A stretch of 35,409 nt of DNA from a virus. The translations under genes were made by a program, and so were the position numbers. This document shows, one piece after another, positions 1 to 7,838 of this stretch (position 1 is the stretch's first letter; each line of letters starts with the position of its first letter). Location: the IMG/VR virus record IMGVR_UViG_3300042373_000389, positions 1 to 35,409 of that record. One strand, given 5' to 3'. Under the pieces are notes generated by a model, which ran no database searches, was not told the DNA's origin, and worked only from the letters and a program-made list of their open reading frames with translations.

Positions 1-14
1 AAAGGCAAGGCGGT

Positions 15-344
15 ATGCCAGATTTTGCACAGCCTTACGCGCAACAAATGAGTCAGATGGCGCAAACGCGAGCTGCGCAGCAGCAACAACCGCTTGGCTT
101 GGCAGGTTTGCAAGGTCTTTTGGGCGGGATGCCGTCTAGACCAGAAGTGTCAACCCCTATGCCAAGACCCCCAGTATCGCCACCGTTGCCCCAGAGAAAG
201 ACAACATCGTCACAGGTGGTTTCTAAGCCTGCGCCAGCGGCAGTGCGGGCATCACCTGCACCGTCGCAAGTTCCGCCAAGAACCCCTCCGGCTGTGGCAG
301 GCGCTATCCAAAGATTAGCAGGAAAACAAGCAGGAATGCGATAA
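15..344 (+). CDS. Pro/Gln-rich small protein, possibly 5'-truncated
   Basis: I do not recognise this protein. It is 109 residues long and low in complexity: a Gln/Ala-rich start, a Gly/Leu patch, then a Pro/Ser/Thr-rich middle and a short basic end. No membrane segment, signal peptide or known motif is visible. The reading frame stays open to the left edge of the window, so the ATG at 15 may be an internal methionine of a longer protein; the sequence before it is only weakly Shine-Dalgarno-like. The stop lies 3 bases before the next start, so it belongs to the same transcription unit as the adaptor-like gene downstream. Such Pro/Gln-rich proteins near phage connector genes are often virion-associated or assembly proteins, but nothing here proves that. 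Confidence 0.6.
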   Translation: MPDFAQPYAQQMSQMAQTRAAQQQQPLGLAGLQGLLGGMPSRPEVSTPMPRPPVSPPLPQRKTTSSQVVSKPAPAAVRASPAPSQVPPRTPPAVAGAIQRLAGKQAGMR

Positions 345-347
345 AAC

Positions 348-1283
348 ATGGCAACAACTTCTGGATCAACAGGCTTTAATTTAGACCTCACCGAGCTGGT
401 GGAGGAGGCGTTTGAGCGTGCTGGTTCAGAGTTGCGTACTGGCTATGACCTCAAAACAGCCCGCCGGTCGCTGAATTTGCTGTTTGCTGATTGGGCAAAT
501 CGCGGTGTCAACATGTGGACGTTTGAGCAGGGCACGATCACCCTAACTCAAGGCTTGAACACCTACGCAATCCCCACAGACACTGTTGATTTGCTCGATC
601 ACGTCATCCGAACGCAGGCAAATGTGGCCGCAACACAGTCAGATTTGACAATCACGCGTATTAGCGTTTCTACCTACGCCACCATCCCCAACAAAATCAC
701 CCAAGCCAGACCAATTCAGGTCTGGTATCAGCGTTTGGACGGCCAGATTACCCCCACCACGGCGGTTTTGGCCACAAGTATCGACGCTACAACCAACACA
801 ATCGTCTTGTCCAACGTCGTTGGTCTGCCTGCAATCGGGTACATCAACTTGGACAGCGAAACCATCTTCTACAACTACATTGATGGCAACACTTTGGGCG
901 ATTGTTACCGTGGTCAGAACGGCACAACTGCCGCTTCCCATACTGCCAGTGCAAATGCCAAGATTTACGTCAACAATGCGCCCCGCGTGACCATGTGGCC
1001 AACGCCTGACGGCTCCCAGACATACCAATTCGTGTACTGGCGCATGCGTCGGGTGCAGGATGCGGGAAGCGGTGTCAATGTGATGGACGTGCCTTTCCGT
1101 TTTGTGCCCTGTATGGTGGCTGGATTGGCCTATTACATCGCTTTGAAAGTGCCCGGTGGCATGGAACGGCTTCAAGTTCTCAAGGCCCAGTACGACGAGG
1201 CATGGATGACAGCGGCTGATGAAGATCAGGAACGCGCAGCTTTGCGCCTCGTGCCTAGACAGATGTTCATTGGTGGTGGCTGA
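348..1283 (+). CDS. Head-tail connector / adaptor-like structural protein with inserted beta domain
   Basis: A 311-residue protein of a type common next to the connector genes of podovirus-like phages. The N-terminal helical part (about 12-60) has a Y-D-L-K-T-A-R-R-S-L-N-L segment followed by W-A-N-R-G. A beta-rich core (about 60-130, resuming near 212) follows, and the end carries a conserved R-F-V-P-C-M-V-A-G-L-A-Y-Y segment and a V-P-R-Q-M-F-I tail. Residues 138-209 look like a separate small beta domain dropped into the core, with the R-G-Q-N-G-T-T-A-A-S-H motif found in many phage structural proteins. The likely role, by position and resemblance to P22 gp4-like or other adaptor proteins, is in the neck between portal and tail; this is inference. 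The stop overlaps the next ATG as TGATG, implying translational coupling. Confidence 0.75.
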   Translation: MATTSGSTGFNLDLTELVEEAFERAGSELRTGYDLKTARRSLNLLFADWANRGVNMWTFEQGTITLTQGLNTYAIPTDTVDLLDHVIRTQANVAATQSDLTITRISVSTYATIPNKITQARPIQVWYQRLDGQITPTTAVLATSIDATTNTIVLSNVVGLPAIGYINLDSETIFYNYIDGNTLGDCYRGQNGTTAASHTASANAKIYVNNAPRVTMWPTPDGSQTYQFVYWRMRRVQDAGSGVNVMDVPFRFVPCMVAGLAYYIALKVPGGMERLQVLKAQYDEAWMTAADEDQERAALRLVPRQMFIGGG

Positions 1284-1711
1284 TGGGAAACAGGTTTTCC
1301 TCTGGTAAAAACTCGATTGCCGAGTGCGACCGCTGTGGATTTCGGTTCAAACTGACGGTGCTGAAGAAGCTCGTCGTCAAGACCAAGACGTATGACCTGA
1401 AGGTGTGTCCTCAATGTTGGGAACCTGACCAGCCGCAGTTGCAGTTGGGCATGTATCCGGTGGACGACCCGCAAGGTGTGCGCGATCCACGTCCCGACCT
1501 GAGCTACCAGTTGTCTGGTCGCACCGGTTTGCAGATTGTGTTGACCAACAGCGTCAATGTGGATGCTCAGGGCGTGGTTGGCGGTGGTAGTCGGATATTT
1601 CAGTGGGGTTGGGCACCAGTTGGCGGCTCTCGGGCCAATGATGACGGTTTGACCCCAAATAACTTGGTTTCCGCAGTGGAAATTGGTACAGTTACAGTTG
1701 CAACGACATAA
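1283..1711 (+). CDS. Small protein with N-terminal Cys4 zinc-ribbon-like motif
   Basis: A 142-residue protein whose first third contains two C-x2-C pairs (C15/C18 and C42/C45), separated by a basic, beta-rich stretch. This is the layout of a zinc ribbon. The rest is Gly/Val-rich and beta-like, with no further motif I can name. It starts inside the stop of the preceding connector gene (TGATG) and is followed by a strong Shine-Dalgarno sequence (AAGGAG at 1710-1715) that overlaps its own stop and serves the next gene. The position among connector genes suggests a virion or assembly role, for instance a small structural zinc protein, but the function is unknown. Confidence 0.8.
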   Translation: MGNRFSSGKNSIAECDRCGFRFKLTVLKKLVVKTKTYDLKVCPQCWEPDQPQLQLGMYPVDDPQGVRDPRPDLSYQLSGRTGLQIVLTNSVNVDAQGVVGGGSRIFQWGWAPVGGSRANDDGLTPNNLVSAVEIGTVTVATT

Positions 1712-1721
1712 GGAGTCGATC

Positions 1722-1913
1722 ATGGACAAGAAAGATTTAGCGCAGGACAAGAAGATGATTAAGTCCGCCATTGGCAAGCATGAAAAAGCCATGCACCCCG
1801 GCAAGCCTATGACCAAGCTCAAGGCTGGCGGCAAGACCAACAGCGACATGCTGAAATATGGCCGTAACATGGCCAAGATCATGAACCAGCGTTCTTCTGG
1901 TCGCGGAGGCTAA
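1722..1913 (+). CDS. Small basic conserved phage protein
   Basis: A 63-residue, strongly basic protein with 13 or more lysines, a helical N-terminal half and a K-x-G-G turn in the middle. I chose the ATG at 1722 because AAGGAG (1710-1715) lies 6 bases upstream; an earlier in-frame start at 1683 would lie inside the preceding gene and lacks such a site. Small lysine-rich proteins of this look are frequent beside connector genes in podovirus-like phages. No function is established that I know of. It could bind DNA or an acidic partner during packaging, which is speculation. The next gene begins 1 base after its stop. Confidence 0.7.
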   Translation: MDKKDLAQDKKMIKSAIGKHEKAMHPGKPMTKLKAGGKTNSDMLKYGRNMAKIMNQRSSGRGG

Positions 1914-1914
1914 G

Positions 1915-2115
1915 ATGGCCACCTACAAGCAAGCAACCAAAAAGCCCAACGTTATTGTTGGTGAAGAGCCTGCAAAAGAAACCATGCGCAAGGCGAATGT
2001 GTCTGTGGCCAATACCCGCAGCCAAGATTACCCTCCCATAAAAACCTCCGGCATTGTTGTGCGCGGCGGTAAAGCGCAGACCAAAGGCAAAATGGCCCGA
2101 GGCCCAATGGCATGA
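1915..2115 (+). CDS. Small basic hypothetical protein
   Basis: A 66-residue basic protein rich in Lys, Thr and Val, with no membrane segment or recognisable motif. The tail is Lys/Gly-rich. It sits immediately after another small basic protein, and its stop overlaps the start of the adaptor gene as ATGA, so it is part of the same tightly coupled string. I do not recognise it. Tight gene packing and ordinary phage-like composition support it being real rather than a chance frame. Confidence 0.65.
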   Translation: MATYKQATKKPNVIVGEEPAKETMRKANVSVANTRSQDYPPIKTSGIVVRGGKAQTKGKMARGPMA

Positions 2116-2843
2116 CCTACGCAGAGCTTGTAGTTGCAATCCAGTCGTATACGGAGAATAATTTTCCGGCGATTACGCTTGCTGATGGATCGACTGAGAG
2201 TACGACTACTCAGATTAATCGCTTCATCCAGCAGGCGGAGCAACGCATCTACAACACTGTGCAGTTCCCGTCTCTTCGCAAGAACATGACGGGCGTGGCG
2301 ACGGTCAACAACAAGTACCTTGCTTGCCCTGATGACTTTCTGTCCACCTTTTCTTTGGCCGTAATCAATGCGGACGGGAGCTACGAGTACTTGCTGAACA
2401 AGGATGTCAACTTCATCCGGCAAGCGTACCCCAACCCCACTGACACAGCGACCCCCAAGTACTACGCACTGTTTGGCCCGACCACAACAGCGGGTTTAAA
2501 TCCGTCCATCACAAATGAGTTGAGCTTTATCCTTGGCCCAACACCTGATGCGGCCTACTCTGTGGAGCTGCACTACTACTATTACCCCACGTCCATCACC
2601 ACTGCGGCCTCCGGCCAAACATGGCTGGGCGACAACTTTGACACCGTGCTGTTGTATGGTTCATTGGTTGAGGCGTATACCTTTATGAAGGGCGAGACAG
2701 ACATGTTGCAGCTCTACGATGGCAAGTACAAAGAAGCACTTGGCTTGGCCAAACGCTTGGGTGATGGTCTGGAGCGCAGTGATGCCTACCGCAGTGGCCA
2801 ATACAGAGAAGCTCCGCTTCCTCAGAATAATGGGGTGCGTTGA
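2112..2843 (+). CDS. Phage adaptor protein (SU10-type head-tail adaptor family)
   Basis: A 243-residue protein resembling the adaptor proteins of SU10-like podoviruses. It opens with a helix (T-Y-A-E-L) and then I-N-R-F-I-Q-Q-A-E-Q-R-I-Y, the typical helix before a beta region. A P-D-D-F-L-S-T-F turn near residue 75 follows. The later G-P-T-P-D, an aromatic Y-Y-Y-Y-P stretch, and a helical end with Y-K-E-A-L complete the pattern. The expected role is to bind below the portal ring and connect it to the nozzle or tail; this comes from family knowledge. ATGA overlap with the preceding gene and TGATG overlap with the following one place it in the same operon. Confidence 0.75.
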   Translation: MTYAELVVAIQSYTENNFPAITLADGSTESTTTQINRFIQQAEQRIYNTVQFPSLRKNMTGVATVNNKYLACPDDFLSTFSLAVINADGSYEYLLNKDVNFIRQAYPNPTDTATPKYYALFGPTTTAGLNPSITNELSFILGPTPDAAYSVELHYYYYPTSITTAASGQTWLGDNFDTVLLYGSLVEAYTFMKGETDMLQLYDGKYKEALGLAKRLGDGLERSDAYRSGQYREAPLPQNNGVR

Positions 2844-3283
2844 TGGCCTTTACCGGGAATTACACCTGCAACGTGTTTCGCACTGGCCTGCTGGACGGTG
2901 TGTACGACTTTGGCACGGGCACAACGGACGTCTTCAAAATTGCGCTCTATACCAATGACGCCACGCTTGATGCGACTACCGACGCTTATACGGCTACGGG
3001 CGAAGTTGTGGCTTCTGGATATACGGCAGGTGGCGAGGTTTTGGTAATCAACCAAGCGCCCACCACCGGCAATGCACCCAACACAACCGCATACTTGTCT
3101 TTTGCCAATGCCTCATGGACTGGTGCTTTCACAGCCCGTGGCGCGTTGATCTACAAGGACAATGGCACAACTAACCCCGCAGTTTGCGTGCTTGACTTTG
3201 GCGCAAACAAAACTTCAACAACAACTTTTGTGGTGCAGTTCCCTGCTGCCACAAACACCACAGCAATCATAAGGATCGGCTAA
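2843..3283 (+). CDS. Beta-rich virion protein, paralogue of 3491-3982
   Basis: A 146-residue Thr/Ala/Gly-rich protein predicted to be almost all beta strand, with no signal or membrane segment. It is recognisably related to the protein at 3491-3982: both share a T-D-x-x-K-x-A-L-Y segment, then a D-A-Y-T-A-T-G-E-V / T-A-Y-T-V-T-G-E-V block, a Y-x-A-G-G block, and a similar C-terminal strand ending in T-x-x-x-x-R-I/L. The ATG at 2843 lies inside the previous stop (TGATG); a TTG one codon earlier is possible but less likely. Its place among tail and connector genes and its composition suggest a virion surface or tail component. The fold and exact role are unknown. Confidence 0.7.
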   Translation: MAFTGNYTCNVFRTGLLDGVYDFGTGTTDVFKIALYTNDATLDATTDAYTATGEVVASGYTAGGEVLVINQAPTTGNAPNTTAYLSFANASWTGAFTARGALIYKDNGTTNPAVCVLDFGANKTSTTTFVVQFPAATNTTAIIRIG

Positions 3284-3480
3284 TGGCACTTGTAACCACA
3301 ACCAAAGGCGACATGGATGACTCTTTGTTGGAGAAGCGTGAGGGTACCGTGGACAACGACAATGAATTAACCACATGGGTTGAGTATTGGTTGGAAGGTG
3401 AGCTTGTCCACCGGTCTGCGCATGTGGCCTTGAAGAAAATGCCCGTCTTTGGCGGTGGCGAAACCCAATCAATTGGCTAA
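3283..3480 (+). CDS. Small acidic conserved phage protein
   Basis: A 65-residue protein with an acidic first half (D-M-D-D-S-L-L-E-K-R-E-G) and a central T-T-W-V-E-Y-W segment followed by a short strand and a Gly-rich end. It lies between two related beta-rich genes and starts within the preceding stop (TAATG). Proteins with this T-T-K-G-x-M-D-x-S-L-L-E-K-R-E-G start are common in podovirus structural regions, to my recollection without known function. A role together with the flanking paralogues is possible from position only. Confidence 0.7.
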   Translation: MALVTTTKGDMDDSLLEKREGTVDNDNELTTWVEYWLEGELVHRSAHVALKKMPVFGGGETQSIG

Positions 3481-3490
3481 AGGATAAATC

Positions 3491-3982
3491 ATGGCAAACA
3501 CCCAATCAATGTGCACTTCATTTATGAGCGAGCTAATGCTTGGTCAGCATCAACTTGGCACTTCAACCATCGTATCCCGTGGCAGCTTGACATCACCCAC
3601 TACAGATACTGTAAAAGCTGCTTTGTACTTGGCATCGGCAACCATCAATGCAGCCACTACTGCGTACACAGTAACTGGAGAAGTTTCTGGTACAAACTAT
3701 GTTGCTGGCGGAGTTACGGTAACAAATGCTACGGCTCCAACGTCAACTAACACTTCAGCAACTGCTGGTGTAGCGTACTGGACTCCTTCAGCATCAATTA
3801 CCTACACCACGGTGACCTTAACCACGGCGTTTGATACTGTGTTGCTGTACAACTCAACACAAAGCAACAAGGCTATCAGCGTCCACACGTTTGGTTCACA
3901 GACCATCACGGCGGGTACTTTCACTTTGACTATGCCGTCAAACACTACGTCAACTGCTTTGTTGCGCTTGGCAACTACCTAA
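3491..3982 (+). CDS. Beta-rich virion protein, paralogue of 2843-3283
   Basis: A 163-residue Thr/Ser/Ala-rich, all-beta protein. The core from about residue 38 aligns with the protein at 2843-3283 (shared T-D-x-x-K-A-A-L-Y, T-A-Y-T-V-T-G-E-V, Y-V-A-G-G and the final strand), so one arose by duplication and divergence. It has a longer N-terminus (about 35 residues) that the paralogue lacks. An AAGGA Shine-Dalgarno sequence precedes the ATG at 3491. Its last codons form the 5' arm of a perfect hairpin that includes the ribosome site of the next gene. Probably a virion decoration or tail-surface protein; unproven. Confidence 0.7.
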   Translation: MANTQSMCTSFMSELMLGQHQLGTSTIVSRGSLTSPTTDTVKAALYLASATINAATTAYTVTGEVSGTNYVAGGVTVTNATAPTSTNTSATAGVAYWTPSASITYTTVTLTTAFDTVLLYNSTQSNKAISVHTFGSQTITAGTFTLTMPSNTTSTALLRLATT

Positions 3983-3992
3983 AGAGGTAGTT
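3973..3992 (+). promoter_or_regulatory. Hairpin spanning a stop codon and the next Shine-Dalgarno
   Basis: A perfect 8-bp stem (AACTACCT at 3973-3980 pairing with AGGTAGTT at 3985-3992) with the 4-base loop AAAG. The stop codon of the upstream gene (3980-3982) begins in the 5' arm and the AGAGG ribosome site of the gene at 3994 runs into the 3' arm. The structure would hide the ribosome site until a ribosome finishing the upstream gene melts it. This is the standard logic of translational coupling; the pairing is seen, the regulatory effect is inferred. Confidence 0.55.
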
Positions 3993-3993
3993 C

Positions 3994-4890
3994 ATGGCTC
4001 TCGGCTGGGGCAACAATGCTTGGGGCGACAACGGCTGGGGCGGCACTCTTGAAGCAACGGGGGATGTAGCAACAGGAACCGTAGGGACGGTCACGCCCAG
4101 TCGGACTGTTGCGTTAAGTGGGGTTCTGGCTTCTGGGGCGGTTGGGACTGTTGTTGAGACAAATAACCCAACAGAAAACGGCAATATTGCTTTTGGAAAC
4201 GTGGGCAGTGTTGGAGTTTCCCGTGTAATTTCTCTGACTGGCGTTTCTGCCGCAGGATTTGTCGGCACAGTCGCAAGGGGCACAACCTCCCTTGCCTTGT
4301 CTGGTGTTGTGGCCGCTGGCAACCCCGGTATTGAGACAGGGAACATCACAGTTGCCATATCCGGCACCGCTGCTTCAGGGTTTGTTGGCACAGTAACGCA
4401 CAGCAAGACTGCCGCCATATCTGGCGATGAAGCCACAGGTGAAGTCGGCACAGTTGTCCAGAGTGCGTCTGTTGAGCTGGTAGGCGTTGAAGCTGCTGGC
4501 CTTGCAGGATATGTAATTGTTCCGCTGTTGCCTAACACAGCCATCGGCACTGTTGGCACGGTTATTCCCGAGATAGTGATTGAGTTGACCGGCAACGCGG
4601 CAGATGCTGCTGTTGGCTCGGTTGCTGTTGGAGAAAGAACCTTCTCGCTGACTGGGAACCAAGCGGCTGGATATGCTGGAGCTATAGTTGCCGTCTACTG
4701 GAGGCTGATTGATGACAGTCAGACTGCGGATTGGGGCACAATCTCTAACATACAAACGGCTGACTGGTCAAATATAGATGACACGCAGACCGCAAACTGG
4801 CAAAATATCAGCAACCCGCAGACTCCCGGCTGGTCACTGATTGCCGATGAGCAAAACCCGAATTGGGAAGAAATTGAGGTAACAACATGA
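3994..4890 (+). CDS. Repeat-built virion protein (about 20-residue and 11-residue repeats)
   Basis: A 298-residue protein made of three parts. A short Trp-Gly-rich start (G-W-G-x-x-A-W-G) is followed by about nine copies of a roughly 20-residue unit with the pattern L-S-G-x-x-A-x-G-x-V-G-T-V (residues about 18-225). It ends with five copies of an 11-residue unit of the type I-x-D-x-Q-T-A-D-W. The first repeat family looks like stacked beta strands. The second, with a Trp each 11 residues, is familiar from phage structural proteins. The Trp-Gly start resembles a W-G motif inside the nozzle-like protein at 10673-13210. It lies directly before the tail fibre and overlaps it by ATGA, so a fibre-adjacent role (stalk or collar) is plausible. 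No enzyme motif is present. Confidence 0.7.
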   Translation: MALGWGNNAWGDNGWGGTLEATGDVATGTVGTVTPSRTVALSGVLASGAVGTVVETNNPTENGNIAFGNVGSVGVSRVISLTGVSAAGFVGTVARGTTSLALSGVVAAGNPGIETGNITVAISGTAASGFVGTVTHSKTAAISGDEATGEVGTVVQSASVELVGVEAAGLAGYVIVPLLPNTAIGTVGTVIPEIVIELTGNAADAAVGSVAVGERTFSLTGNQAAGYAGAIVAVYWRLIDDSQTADWGTISNIQTADWSNIDDTQTANWQNISNPQTPGWSLIADEQNPNWEEIEVTT

Positions 4891-7838
4891 CGACAGCATA
4901 CACATCACTTTTGGGCTTGGCTCTTCCCGTCACAGGCGAATTGTCAGGAACATGGGGCGACACCGTAAACAACAGTATTACCTCTTTGCTTGATTCAGCA
5001 ATTGCTGGTACTCAGACAATTACAGCCACCACCACGCTGACTACCACCACAGGCTCAGCTAATCAGTCCCGTCAGGCTATTTTGTTGTGTTCACCTGCTT
5101 CGGCAAACATAACCATCACGGCTCCTGCGCAGTCAAAGATTTACACGGTCATCAACACCTCTGCTGTTTACACGGTAAAAATTTGTGGCGTTGGCCCAAC
5201 CACAGGCGTGACCTTGGCTGTCAGTGAGTCGGCTGTTGTAGCGTGGAACGGAACAGACTTTATCCGTATTAGCAGCAATAGCGCCACCACTGGTAACTTT
5301 ACCGTCAACGGCAATTTGGTTGTCACAGGAAACACCACTCTTGGCGATGCTGATACCGACACCATCACCCAAACGGCTTCATATGTAACTGGCACTCAGC
5401 TTAAATCAGCTAAGACAGCTACCAATACGTTAAACCTTGCTGCTTATGACACAGACGGTGCAGCATACACAAACTTAGTCACACTAACTGCCAGCACTAC
5501 GCCCACACTTGCATTGACTTCCACAGGTGTTGGCACTATCAATAATATGTCTATTGGTGCGACAACAGCATCAACTGGTGCATTCACTACGTTGTCTTCT
5601 ACAGGCAACACAACAATTGGTGACGCTGATACAGACACCATTACACAAGCAGCTTCTTATGTAACTGGCACTCAGCTTAAATCAGCTAAGACAGCCACCA
5701 ATACTTTGTCTCTTGCTGCCTATGATGTAGACGGGACAGCTTACACCAATCTAATCACTCTCACGGCAAGTAACACACCCACGCTGGCGCTTACTTCCAC
5801 AGGTGTTGGCACTATCAATAATATGTCTATTGGTGCGACAACAGCATCAACTGGTGCATTCACCACGCTGACAACTTCAAGCACGGTTACATTGAACGGC
5901 GGCACAGCCAACGGCGTGGCCTACCTGAACGGCAGCAAAGTACTGACCACGGGGTCTGCGCTGACGTTTGATGGGAGCAAGCTGACCCTGCTGTCTTCAG
6001 GTGAACAATTAAAGCTGGAAAGCACTGGCGATTTTTCAAGCACGGGCCAAGGGTATTTGCGGTTTTATGATAGTGGGGGCGCAAAGGGCTACCTTGGATA
6101 CGCTGGAACGGCATCGCGTATGGATTTGCAAACCGGCACAGGTATAAATTTCAACCTGAACGCAACGGGAGGCATAGCCATTTTTTCCGTCAGCAACTCC
6201 GAACAAATGCGCCTGACCAGCACAGGTCTGGGTATTGGGACGAGTTCTCCTGCTTATAAATTAGACATGACTGTCACGGCGGCAAACAACGCTGGAATGA
6301 GGCTCTACAACAGCACTTCAGGAACAGGTAATGGATGTGGAATTTCATTCTCTGTGGCAAACGGATTTTCAAGCACAAATCAACACGCAGCAATTCAAGC
6401 GCTTAGTGAGTCTTCGGGAAACACGTCTACTTCTTTGGCGTTTTACACAAGTGGCGGTTCAAACACAGGTAACGCCACAGAACGCGCCCGTATCGACTCC
6501 TCCGGCAACCTCGGCTTGGGGATTACTCCGAGTGCTTGGAAATCTGGAGCCAGAGCCTTTCAGTTAGGAACTACTGGTTATGCGTCATTAAACGAACAAG
6601 CAAACGGCTCAACTAGCTTGAACTTTAACTGTTACGAAAGCGCCGCAAATACTTGGACATACTACGTTACAGGTGTTGCGCCAACTCGTTATACGCAATT
6701 AAGCGGCGTTCACTCGTGGTTCACCGCCGCCGCAGGCACAGCAGGGAACACAATCAGCTTCACCCAAGCAATGACGCTTAATGCAAGCGGTCAGCTAACT
6801 GTTGGCAATACATCCACCGCTTTTGACTCAACTGCTTACGCAATCGTCGGCTCTGGAACTGGTGATTCAAGTTTAGCTATTTACACAAGCAACGCAACTG
6901 CTGGTTATTTGCAGTTTGCTGATGGAACTTCTGGCGCTGAAGAATATCGTGGTTTTATTAAGTACGACCATTCTACAAACGCAATGTCATTTAGCACCAA
7001 CAGCACTGCAAGGTCAGAAGCTGAGATGACAATCGACTCCTCTGGTAATGTGGGGATTGGTACGACTTCGCCAACTTATAGATTAGATGTAGCTCAAGCA
7101 GGTGCTACGACAATATCGTCCACGTTTGCTATGGCTCGGATTACAGGCGCAAACGCCACTGCCAATGATTTAACGCTTATTGGCCCAAACACTTCACAAG
7201 TTAGAATTAACTTTGGGGATACTGACGCTGCAAATATTGGTGAAGTTGGATATGACCACGCAGCCAATTCAATGCGTTTTGTAACAAACAGCATTGCCCG
7301 TATGACCATCGACTCCAGCGGTAACTTGCTGGTGGGGACTACGACAGCTTATGGAACCAACTCACGTTTTAGTCTTTTTGTTGCCAACAATACGTCTCAC
7401 GGAATGACGTTTAGGCCAGAAGCAAATAGTGGATATAGAGCGGTTAACTTCAATAATAGTGCGGGCTCTAGCAACGTAGGCTTTATTGATTGCTCAACAT
7501 CCGCAACAACTTATTCAACTTCCTCAGACTATCGCTTAAAGCACGACATCCAGCCCATGACTGGTGCGCTTGCCAAGGTTGCTGCACTCAAGCCCGTCAC
7601 CTACAAGTGGAATGCTGACAATAGCGAAAGCCAAGGCTTTATTGCCCATGAATTGCAAGCAGTTGTTCCAGAGTGCGTGGTTGGAGAAAAAGACGCAGTA
7701 GACGCTGAAGGAAATCCTGTCTACCAAGGCATCGACACCAGCTTCTTGGTTGCCACACTGACAGCCGCCATCCAAGAACTCAAGGCCATCGTTGACGCAC
7801 AAGCAGTAGAAATCGCCGCATTGAAAGGTACAGCATGA
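4887..7838 (+). CDS. Tail fibre with C-terminal S74 intramolecular chaperone
   Basis: A 983-residue fibre. The N-terminal module (1-130) has the L-G-L-A-L-P-V-T-G-E-L-S-G-T-W-G-D pattern widely seen at the base of phage fibres. Two tandem 92-residue repeats follow (about 149-332). Next comes a long beta stalk with several I-D-S-S-G-N-x-G-I-G-T-type repeats. The C-terminus (about 879-983) is a peptidase S74 chaperone: S-D-Y-R-L-K (S880 to K885), then P-V-T-Y-K-W, G-F-I-A-H-E-L and a final helical coiled coil. In this family the chaperone helps the fibre trimer fold and cuts itself off just before the conserved serine. The fibre probably binds the host surface. It overlaps its neighbours by 4 nt on both sides. 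Confidence 0.9.
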   Translation: MTTAYTSLLGLALPVTGELSGTWGDTVNNSITSLLDSAIAGTQTITATTTLTTTTGSANQSRQAILLCSPASANITITAPAQSKIYTVINTSAVYTVKICGVGPTTGVTLAVSESAVVAWNGTDFIRISSNSATTGNFTVNGNLVVTGNTTLGDADTDTITQTASYVTGTQLKSAKTATNTLNLAAYDTDGAAYTNLVTLTASTTPTLALTSTGVGTINNMSIGATTASTGAFTTLSSTGNTTIGDADTDTITQAASYVTGTQLKSAKTATNTLSLAAYDVDGTAYTNLITLTASNTPTLALTSTGVGTINNMSIGATTASTGAFTTLTTSSTVTLNGGTANGVAYLNGSKVLTTGSALTFDGSKLTLLSSGEQLKLESTGDFSSTGQGYLRFYDSGGAKGYLGYAGTASRMDLQTGTGINFNLNATGGIAIFSVSNSEQMRLTSTGLGIGTSSPAYKLDMTVTAANNAGMRLYNSTSGTGNGCGISFSVANGFSSTNQHAAIQALSESSGNTSTSLAFYTSGGSNTGNATERARIDSSGNLGLGITPSAWKSGARAFQLGTTGYASLNEQANGSTSLNFNCYESAANTWTYYVTGVAPTRYTQLSGVHSWFTAAAGTAGNTISFTQAMTLNASGQLTVGNTSTAFDSTAYAIVGSGTGDSSLAIYTSNATAGYLQFADGTSGAEEYRGFIKYDHSTNAMSFSTNSTARSEAEMTIDSSGNVGIGTTSPTYRLDVAQAGATTISSTFAMARITGANATANDLTLIGPNTSQVRINFGDTDAANIGEVGYDHAANSMRFVTNSIARMTIDSSGNLLVGTTTAYGTNSRFSLFVANNTSHGMTFRPEANSGYRAVNFNNSAGSSNVGFIDCSTSATTYSTSSDYRLKHDIQPMTGALAKVAALKPVTYKWNADNSESQGFIAHELQAVVPECVVGEKDAVDAEGNPVYQGIDTSFLVATLTAAIQELKAIVDAQAVEIAALKGTA
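5331..5882 (+). repeat. Tandem 276-bp in-frame duplication within the fibre gene
   Basis: Two consecutive 276-bp (92-codon) units, roughly 5331-5606 and 5607-5882. A 71-base stretch is identical between copies (5517-5587 and 5793-5863), and a second block around 5383 matches 5659. Elsewhere the copies differ mostly at third codon positions. The identical blocks mixed with diverged ones suggest an old duplication partly homogenised by recombination. Unit boundaries are approximate. Confidence 0.85.

Noticed and set aside
1683-1721. Earlier start for the small basic protein
   Set aside because: It lies inside the preceding gene without a ribosome site; AAGGAG at 1710 points to the ATG at 1722.
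3975-4595. A 206-residue minus-strand frame with V-P-T-x-P repeats
   Set aside because: Its repeats mirror the repeat units of the plus-strand gene 3994-4890 and follow from them.
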